From Pseudomonadota bacterium (lineage in GTDB: Bacteria; Myxococcota; Bradymonadia; UBA4248): a DNA stretch of 11,617 nucleotides. The stretch spans positions 1-11,617 of the forward strand of contig JAGACY010000475.1 of assembly GCA_017613855.1 (NCBI GenBank). The letters run 5' to 3'. The notes under the pieces are model-generated. The model searched no databases. It was not told the DNA's origin and saw only the letters and a list, made by a program, of their open reading frames with translations. A program made the translations under genes and the position numbers. Of the stretch, positions 6,124 to 11,617 are shown one piece after another (within the stretch, counting starts at the first letter, position 1; each line of letters begins with the position of its first letter).

Positions 6124-6154
6124 CCCCCGGTTGGCGCGCAGCGACAACCGGGGG
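6124..6154. repeat. Intergenic hairpin element, copy 2 (TTGGCGCGCAG loop)
   Basis: CCCCCGGTTG (6124-6133) pairs with CAACCGGGGG (6145-6154). The loop GCGCGCAGCGA keeps the TTGGCGCGCAG core of copy 1. The stem changes from GATT/AATC to GGTT/AACC, a compensatory A-T to G-C exchange, which supports selection on the structure. Confidence 0.65.
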
Positions 6155-6176
6155 TAATGACGTATTATTCTTAAAT

Positions 6177-6193
6177 GAACCCCGTAGGGGTTC
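6177..6193. repeat. Hairpin with CCCCGTAGGGG core
   Basis: GAACCCC-GTA-GGGGTTC is a perfect 7-bp stem. Its CCCCGTAGGGG core is the reverse complement of the CCCCTACGGGG core at 401-411 in the REPIN-like element. Confidence 0.55.
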
Positions 6194-6241
6194 CCGATTT
6201 TATGTCAAATAGGTTTTGTGCAATTTGTATTTCTTTTCGAA

Positions 6242-6258
6242 AACCCCTAAACGGGGTT
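6242..6258. repeat. Hairpin AACCCC/GGGGTT
   Basis: AACCCC (6242-6247) pairs with GGGGTT (6253-6258) around TAAAC. It resembles the neighbouring hairpin at 6177-6193 in its outer stem but has a different loop. Confidence 0.45.
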
Positions 6259-6271
6259 GATATGAATAGGT

Positions 6272-6308
6272 TTTACCTTTACCCCCATCGTTGCCGGGGG
6301 CAGCCCCC
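6272..6308. repeat. TTTACCTTTACCCCC repeat with C/G-run hairpin
   Basis: The 15-mer of 6000-6014 recurs exactly at 6272-6286. It is followed by GGGGG (6296-6300) and CCCCC (6304-6308), so the five-G run can pair with either C-run, giving two alternative stems. Confidence 0.5.
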
Positions 6309-6310
6309 AA

Positions 6311-6341
6311 AAAAAAGCCCGCCAGATTGGCGGGCTTTTTT
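6311..6341. terminator. Strong terminator after the PilY1-like gene
   Basis: AAAAAAGCCCGCCA (6311-6324) pairs perfectly with TGGCGGGCTTTTTT (6328-6341) around a GAT loop. It has a GC-rich 8-bp core and six A/T pairs, so it works as a Rho-independent terminator on either strand. It lies 16 nt beyond the PilY1 stop (6357). Confidence 0.92.
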
Positions 6342-6356
6342 GAGGAAAAATTTGAA

Positions 6357-9300
6357 CTATTCGTAGACACTCGCCCACGAGACGATTTGTGATGTGGGCT
6401 CGATGGCTTCGAGGTCGAGGGCCATCGAGGGGATGGTCAAACGACTATCTTTGGCGCCTTCTTTGGCGTCATATTGCGTGCTCTTGCCCGTTTGAGCGAT
6501 GAGCTGAGGTGCAATGACACTGCTCGTCTTATTGTCTTTGGACAGGCAGACCATCTGGTTGGTGATTTGCAGCCCGTACACTTTGGTGCCCGTGGTGCCA
6601 AGCTGGACATGATTCGATAAACTGAAGGCTGAGGATGCCTTGGCGTTCGGACTTTGGACATCCGTCATGGCTGTATGGCGTGTCGCTTGTGATGAGTAGA
6701 GTTGCCACAAGCTAGCGTGGCCAAGGGCACATGTTCTGTTTTCGGTCGTATAAAGAGGATAGTATGACTTGAAGTTGTACGTAATGGCGGGGCCCGTCAT
6801 CATCTGGTATTTATCATCTTGATAGGTTTTAATTGTAAATTGTTGTGCTCCTTCTGTCTGAGGATTGTCACTGGATTGTACACCGCTGGGGGGATTGAAA
6901 ATGTGGATTTGCGAGGTAAAACGGCTAGATCCGCTGGCGGGATTCAGCGTGCAGCTGTAGAAGCTCACGGCCTGGTCGTCTCTGACGATGGAGGACGGGG
7001 TGCATGAATCGTAGAAATTGGCAATATAGTTGTGATCATCCTCCTCGACGGCAAGATTGCGCTGGGTACCAGTCCCAAAGGCGAGTTGGATCACGGTGCT
7101 TCCCGTACGACTGTAGAGGGAGACTGCCGGTTTAAAGGTAATGGCATTATAGTCCGCGCTTCCCATTAACTCCAGGCTGGACGGATCAAAGATGGGCGGT
7201 TCGTGGTCGTTATTCGCGTCTTTCTCGGTGAGAAGGGTACCGTCTGCCGATTTGGTTTCGCCAGACCAATCGGCAACATCCGAAGAGGAGACATCCAGGC
7301 GATAGAGGGCACCTTTTTTATCCCCTACGTAGATGAGCTGGCCAATGGCATTAAAGTTGTTGGGATAAACACTGGGGGTACTCGTAATGGGATCATCAAA
7401 ATAGAAGGTTTTAACCAAAAGATGTTCTTTATCCGTTGGGAAGAGCCTGACGATGTACAGCGCACATCCGATGTGGTCGTCCGTCTCGGTGGTGCCATCG
7501 CCGGCGGGGATAATGGCGACGGGTTCCAGCGTTCCGTCGATATTCAGCATGGTGATGGCCGGTTCTATGACGGCCTTGCCCAGCAATTGGAACGGATAGC
7601 CTGTATTGGATTCGAGTCGTTCCCGGTTCTGCATTTCAGAATTGGGCGTTTCGGCGGATGTTCCCTCGATGATTTTGGACATGGAGGCGGCCATGTCGGG
7701 ATATTCGGGGTTCTCCCACGGCTGCCATTGGTGGTCGATTTCCCATAAAATCTTGGGCTGCGCAGGATTGCTGACATCGAGTGCATAGTAGCTGCGCCCG
7801 CCATTGCCAAGGCCGCCAAAAACGACCGTATGCCACTCATGGTCAATTGGACTGAGTACGTCGCTGGTAATGGGGGTCGAATTGACGTGCTGCTGCGGTC
7901 CGTAGTTGATGAGCTTCGCTACATTAGGCATGACGCCCTTGGGAATGAATCCCCAAAGTTCATCGCCCTCGCCGTAAACATTTTTAGCTGAGGGCTTGGA
8001 GGCGATGGCGTCGCTCAAGGCATACGTATTTTGGGTTTCGGCTTTTTCGTACTTCGCAAAGCCATTGTATCCCAACACAAAGGCATGGAGCATACCGTCG
8101 TTGGCACCGACCATCAGCATGGTGTCGCGCGTCCAGTATTTATTTTTAAATGCCTGGTAGGTGGCAGATTTGTAATTACGTGTGGGGGGCTCGACGACGG
8201 TGGGCGAGGCATATTCGATGGTACCCAGTTTTTGGGTGGCTAAGAATTGGCGTATGTCGCAGTCTTTGACGATACCCGGTACGCACTGCCCGGCATGGCA
8301 GACGCAGCCGCCGTCTGCGGTGCCATTGGCGCTGCATTTATCTACGCAATCTGCGTGCTTGTTACAATCGTTGTGTTTTTCTCTGAGGCGTTTTGCAATA
8401 CAAACCTTACCATCTCTGTTGGAATCACAAATCTTCTGTTTATCATTATAATCATCGGACGCGACGCATCTGCCCAGGTCGCATTCGAGCGGTTTTTCGC
8501 CCTCCATAATGGGGCAATCCAGCGCGGTGATGCATTCATAGGGGGTTAGAATATAATCTGCCGTGATGTTATTGGATTCGGTATAAGGATGGTTCATATT
8601 GGCAGAACATGCATTGTTTGCTGCCATCGGGTTATGGATAATAAATTGATAATTGCTGTTTGCTGCCCGGCCGTCGCGAATATACCCCGCATAAATCGGG
8701 GCATTGATAAAGCCACCCTCGCCTGTCGTTTTTAAGTCATTGGTGGCATTGAGGGTAGATGTCGTTTTTAAGATGGAATAGGCCGCAGGATGGATGGCAT
8801 ATCGATCCTGGGTATAATCGCCCGCAAAGATGTTCCGCTTGCTGCTGCAGGTATTTTTTGCGTTGACGGTGGTATAGGAAATGGTGTCGCCAAACGAACC
8901 AGAGGTCTGATCGTAGTCGGTTGCACAAGGCTCCGGCCTCGCAGTGGGGTCATCCGCCTTGGGCTGGAAACTCGTGTAGCCGGCTCTTTGGGCAGTTTCC
9001 AGATCATTGACCTTTTTAAGAAATCCTTCATCTGTCTTTTCGTATTTGACGCAGCCGGTCAGCATGCAATTCAGGCGTGCCGCCATATCGATAAACTGGC
9101 TGCTGTCGGGTTTAAAGCCATTACTTGCCGGATCGTCCCTGTCGCAGAGTTGGGTTTCGCGTTCGAGAATGGTCCTGCGCACCTGCCCGACGGTGATGTC
9201 GTACCCGGAATAAACATTATAATAACCATTGTAAAAATAAGAGGAGTCGCCTTCGATATTCACATAATTCTTAATGCGTCCCAGGGCCGTCGTCGTGGCG

Positions 9301-11414
9301 ATACGAGTCTTCGATTTGAACGATTTGAGCATGTCCGAAAGGGCATTTTTGAGCGCGAGGCGGAGCATGCTTGGATCGCGCGCATCGTAAAAGCATTGTT
9401 TGTTTTTGTTGTTACCTTCGCCTAACATGAGCTGTGGATTATTGCCGGTAAAAAGAGCATTAAAATCATCAGGAGTCATATCCTCATCAAGAGGATCAAG
9501 GATAGTGCCGTCTTTTTTGAGGCACGTTCCACCTTTCCAGGCCATGTGGTTTAATTTTTTGCCTGCGTTCGTACCCGTATCAACATCAAATCCCTCTGCA
9601 AAGCCAACGGGATAAATTTTAACATTATTTTTGTAAAGATCTTTTGCGAATGCATCAAAGTTTTCAATTTTAGAACAATGACTAGAGCCTTTACAATCAT
9701 CATTATCTTTAAAAACATCATAATAATTATCGCCATCTGTAATGAAGATGATGGCTTTGGGACGGCAAAGATAGTGTTCGTCCTCTACTTCCTGGACGAC
9801 ACCATCCTTTTTGATTTTTTGTGTGTACATGCACTTATCGGCATTCAGTGTCTCTCCGTCACCAAATAATGCCCGAAAGTCTCTGAGTACGCCTAAGATC
9901 GGCGTACTGGCGAACCCAGAATAGCTGCGAATCGAAGCAATGACGGCAGAGTTATGCTCGTAGATATCATTTTCATCGTTGGACACGGTCGGATAGATCA
10001 ACGGCGCCAGATTGTTGACACCATCAATTTTGCCGGAACAGAGCCCTTCAGCATCTCTAATATTTTCAGATTGAGTAGAGGTACTATGAATCTTCGTCAA
10101 ATTATTTTCAGATAAGGCATTATATGTTGGACCACAGCCGCTGACGCCATTGACTTCATAAAGATGATTATATCTATATGAGAAATCCGTCGAGTTGACA
10201 TGGTTACTGCTTACTCTAGAGGTACACATCGAAGCAAATCCAAATTTGACAGCATATTGATATGCTTGAAGTACACCATTATTATCGTATGCATTTTCAT
10301 ATTCCTCTGGATTTTTAGGATCATATAATCGAGAGTCGATATGACTAACTGGTGTTGATACAGCAAAATTTTCATATACAAACCGACAATCTGTGGCATC
10401 GCATTCCCAGTGTTTTCTGGGGCGATTGCGGTTTCTATAACAAGTAGCGTCAGTATCTTTTTTACATTCTTGGCTGCTATTATTATAACAATAACTAGTT
10501 ACTTTCCCATTACTATCACAACAAACTGGTGGATTCCATCCCTTACAGCTAGAATTTTCTTTACAATCAGTACATTTCCCATCCACCCATTTATTTTTTT
10601 CACAATTATTTTGATCACATGATACACACACACTACCATAGTTTTTACAGTCATAACCAGTTTTTAGTTTTCCCGTTGTACACTGTTCTACACAAGAAAC
10701 ATTATCTAGTCGCTCTTGAGTATCTTTGGGATATCCTGCAATTTCGGCAATAGCTTTGGTGAGCCTTGTATGTATGGGGTTGCCATTTTTGCACTTAAAT
10801 GTGCCGTCACTCTGTTTTACTACCTCACCAGTTTTGCATTTATAGTCATAATTCATCGAATTGGATGTATCGAAGATGATCATGACGAGCGGTGCAAGGT
10901 CGAGTTCGGATGCATCTTGTGCGTATGCCAGGTCAGGGCTCGCCATGCCCGCCCCTGCCGAACATAATACTGTGATGAGGGTTGCCAATTTAAATTGATT
11001 CTGTAACATGGTGGCATCTCCTATCTGACTTGTATCTCGTTTCTCTGCCTGTTCAAGTTTTTTGATGAATGCCTGTTCTTGAGCCGTGAACGAAATGGGC
11101 TTCATTGTGCCTTCTTCGGCGTAGGCGCGATCTTCTGCCAAAGCAGTATACCACGACGTTGCACTGAAGGGGCCTCGAAGTTCCGCCTCCATGATACATT
11201 CACCCTGGCGCGCTGCAAAGGCTTTTTTCAGTACCCTGATCTCATTGATGTTCAGTTTTGAAACATCCATGTTAAGGTCGATGTTGTCTTTCAGTTTTTC
11301 GACATCGATGTGTCCTTTTCCAGGCAAAAGCACGCTTTTGCTTTCATCATTCTGGGCGCCCGCGCTGATAATTGCAAGTGCCATCATCGTGCAAAGGAAT
11401 AGAAACTTTTTCAT
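6357..11414 (-). CDS. pilY1: PilY1-like type IV pilus adhesin fused to an N-terminal YARHG-like module
   Basis: The ORF encodes 1685 residues, longer than typical PilY1 (about 1000-1200). Residues 1-20 are a signal peptide (ending ISAGA). Residues about 55-125 resemble a YARHG domain (IRVLKKAFAARQGECI, then SATSWYTAL and FTAQEQAFIKKLE). Residues 136-165 form a second signal peptide (ending DLAYA). Residues about 174-700 are a von Willebrand A region with MIDAS residues DTSNS (182-186) and ITDGD (558-562), interrupted by a cysteine-rich insert (193-345). Residues 961-1052 are a second cysteine-rich module. Residues about 1095-1560 are the PilY1/PilC beta-propeller, with VGANDGMLHAF (1102), ELWGFIPKGVMPN, GGLGNGGRSYYALDVSNP, VGDKKGALYRLD and FGTGTQRN. 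PilY1 caps or tips type IV pili and takes part in adhesion and pilus biogenesis. The true PilY1 start may be ATG 11009 (1550 residues), which has a strong ribosome-binding site. The start at 11414 has none but follows the upstream stop by 2 nt. Confidence 0.9.
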   Translation of the reverse strand: MKKFLFLCTMMALAIISAGAQNDESKSVLLPGKGHIDVEKLKDNIDLNMDVSKLNINEIRVLKKAFAARQGECIMEAELRGPFSATSWYTALAEDRAYAEEGTMKPISFTAQEQAFIKKLEQAEKRDTSQIGDATMLQNQFKLATLITVLCSAGAGMASPDLAYAQDASELDLAPLVMIIFDTSNSMNYDYKCKTGEVVKQSDGTFKCKNGNPIHTRLTKAIAEIAGYPKDTQERLDNVSCVEQCTTGKLKTGYDCKNYGSVCVSCDQNNCEKNKWVDGKCTDCKENSSCKGWNPPVCCDSNGKVTSYCYNNSSQECKKDTDATCYRNRNRPRKHWECDATDCRFVYENFAVSTPVSHIDSRLYDPKNPEEYENAYDNNGVLQAYQYAVKFGFASMCTSRVSSNHVNSTDFSYRYNHLYEVNGVSGCGPTYNALSENNLTKIHSTSTQSENIRDAEGLCSGKIDGVNNLAPLIYPTVSNDENDIYEHNSAVIASIRSYSGFASTPILGVLRDFRALFGDGETLNADKCMYTQKIKKDGVVQEVEDEHYLCRPKAIIFITDGDNYYDVFKDNDDCKGSSHCSKIENFDAFAKDLYKNNVKIYPVGFAEGFDVDTGTNAGKKLNHMAWKGGTCLKKDGTILDPLDEDMTPDDFNALFTGNNPQLMLGEGNNKNKQCFYDARDPSMLRLALKNALSDMLKSFKSKTRIATTTALGRIKNYVNIEGDSSYFYNGYYNVYSGYDITVGQVRRTILERETQLCDRDDPASNGFKPDSSQFIDMAARLNCMLTGCVKYEKTDEGFLKKVNDLETAQRAGYTSFQPKADDPTARPEPCATDYDQTSGSFGDTISYTTVNAKNTCSSKRNIFAGDYTQDRYAIHPAAYSILKTTSTLNATNDLKTTGEGGFINAPIYAGYIRDGRAANSNYQFIIHNPMAANNACSANMNHPYTESNNITADYILTPYECITALDCPIMEGEKPLECDLGRCVASDDYNDKQKICDSNRDGKVCIAKRLREKHNDCNKHADCVDKCSANGTADGGCVCHAGQCVPGIVKDCDIRQFLATQKLGTIEYASPTVVEPPTRNYKSATYQAFKNKYWTRDTMLMVGANDGMLHAFVLGYNGFAKYEKAETQNTYALSDAIASKPSAKNVYGEGDELWGFIPKGVMPNVAKLINYGPQQHVNSTPITSDVLSPIDHEWHTVVFGGLGNGGRSYYALDVSNPAQPKILWEIDHQWQPWENPEYPDMAASMSKIIEGTSAETPNSEMQNRERLESNTGYPFQLLGKAVIEPAITMLNIDGTLEPVAIIPAGDGTTETDDHIGCALYIVRLFPTDKEHLLVKTFYFDDPITSTPSVYPNNFNAIGQLIYVGDKKGALYRLDVSSSDVADWSGETKSADGTLLTEKDANNDHEPPIFDPSSLELMGSADYNAITFKPAVSLYSRTGSTVIQLAFGTGTQRNLAVEEDDHNYIANFYDSCTPSSIVRDDQAVSFYSCTLNPASGSSRFTSQIHIFNPPSGVQSSDNPQTEGAQQFTIKTYQDDKYQMMTGPAITYNFKSYYPLYTTENRTCALGHASLWQLYSSQATRHTAMTDVQSPNAKASSAFSLSNHVQLGTTGTKVYGLQITNQMVCLSKDNKTSSVIAPQLIAQTGKSTQYDAKEGAKDSRLTIPSMALDLEAIEPTSQIVSWASVYE
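10380..10847 (-). other. AT-rich cysteine-rich insert within the PilY1 vWA domain
   Basis: Residues 190-345 lie just after the MIDAS DTSNS motif and contain 18 cysteines (for example CVSCDQNNC, CTDCKENSSC, VCCD). By hand count, G+C is 18 of 60 at 10441-10500 and 17 of 60 at 10561-10620, against 36 of 60 at 7681-7740 in the propeller. Nearly all its cysteines use TGT. An exchangeable, disulfide-rich adhesive domain is inferred. Confidence 0.7.
11010..11414 (-). other. YARHG-like secreted module, in frame upstream of PilY1
   Basis: This 135-residue stretch has its own signal peptide and a YARHG-like domain with ARQG in place of ARHG, followed by the WY and the amphipathic E-rich helix expected at the end of such domains. 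It would make a complete small secreted protein if a stop existed before 11009. None does in this frame. In the neighbouring frame a TAG occurs at 11021-11023, overlapping the ribosome-binding site, so a one-base change could separate the two genes. Confidence 0.6.
11018..11022 (-). promoter_or_regulatory. Strong internal ribosome-binding site before the second signal peptide
   Basis: AGGAG on the minus strand lies 8 nt upstream of ATG 11009, the codon that opens the second signal peptide of the PilY1 ORF. Good spacing and a full match make internal initiation likely. Confidence 0.75.
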
Positions 11415-11416
11415 AG

Positions 11417-11617
11417 TTAGGGATTATTTGAGGGTTTGGGTAAAAGCATGTAACATTCTTCGATAGTGCTTTTTGTGTCGATGAGTTCGGCGAAATCCAT
11501 GCCAAATCCTCTCCACACATAATCGCTCACGTAATATCCACCTTCAGGATTAGGCATTGCTTCCGGAGATGGCATTTCAACAGGATTTTGCCCTACTGAA
11601 GGAACTTGCAAGGTTTC
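11417..11617 (-). CDS. 3' end of an unrecognised protein upstream of PilY1
   Basis: Only the last 66 residues are visible; the frame is open to the window edge (a TTG at 11611 is not needed as a start). The sequence is Pro-rich (PSVGQNPVEMPSPEAMPNPE), then reads YYVSDYVWRGFGMDFAELID and ends CYMLLPKPSNNP. I recognise no family. The stop at 11417-11419 is followed 2 nt later by the ATG of the PilY1 ORF, so the two are almost certainly cotranscribed and may be translationally coupled. In other bacteria PilY1 genes sit beside minor pilin genes, but nothing here shows that this is one. Confidence 0.6.
   Translation of the reverse strand, partial: ETLQVPSVGQNPVEMPSPEAMPNPEGGYYVSDYVWRGFGMDFAELIDTKSTIEECYMLLPKPSNNP

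Noticed and set aside
7203..7748. Plus-strand 181-residue reading frame
   Set aside because: It lies opposite the conserved PilY1 propeller, with no ribosome-binding site or recognisable domain.

Overview
The window looks like chromosomal DNA from a Gram-negative bacterium with an outer membrane. It encodes an OmpA-type peptidoglycan-anchoring protein with thrombospondin type 3 repeats, a lipoprotein with a tyrosine-phosphatase-type catalytic site, a POT-like major facilitator transporter and a PilY1-type type IV pilus adhesin. This mix fits a deltaproteobacterial relative (Myxococcota/Bradymonadota-like). That placement is inferred from gene content only; no rRNA or tRNA gene is visible.

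Every gene I support is on the minus strand. From low to high coordinate they are: a truncated flavodoxin-like fragment (71-304) next to an AT-rich foreign-looking end (1-80); a lipoprotein phosphatase (471-1535); an OmpA/TSP3 protein (1912-3714); a POT-like transporter (4088-5836); a very large PilY1-like ORF (6357-11414); and the 3' end of an unrecognised gene (11417-11617) lying 2 nt upstream of the PilY1 ORF. The first four are separated by gaps of 165 to 520 nt and look like single-gene units. The last two look like part of a pilus or adhesin operon that continues beyond the right edge.

The PilY1 ORF is the most unusual gene. It opens with a signal peptide and a YARHG-like domain, then carries a second complete signal peptide preceded by a strong internal Shine-Dalgarno (AGGAG, 8 nt from ATG at 11009), and only then the von Willebrand A domain and the PilY1 beta-propeller. 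The vWA domain is split by an AT-rich segment coding for 18 cysteines in about 150 residues, and a second cysteine-rich, EGF-like module sits before the propeller.

The intergenic regions are dense in structured repeats: a REPIN-like inverted pair of GC-rich hairpins (336-419), a five-copy 28-bp tandem array (1657-1787), paired hairpins sharing a TATTGGC stem (1825-1898), three tracts with exact 7-bp periodicity (442-472, 3887-3921, 3956-3990), and about nine stem-loops in 380 nt (5966-6341). Two of those nine share a TTGGCGCGCAG core with a compensatory stem change. This repeat population and the PilY1 architecture are the parts least explained by ordinary annotation.
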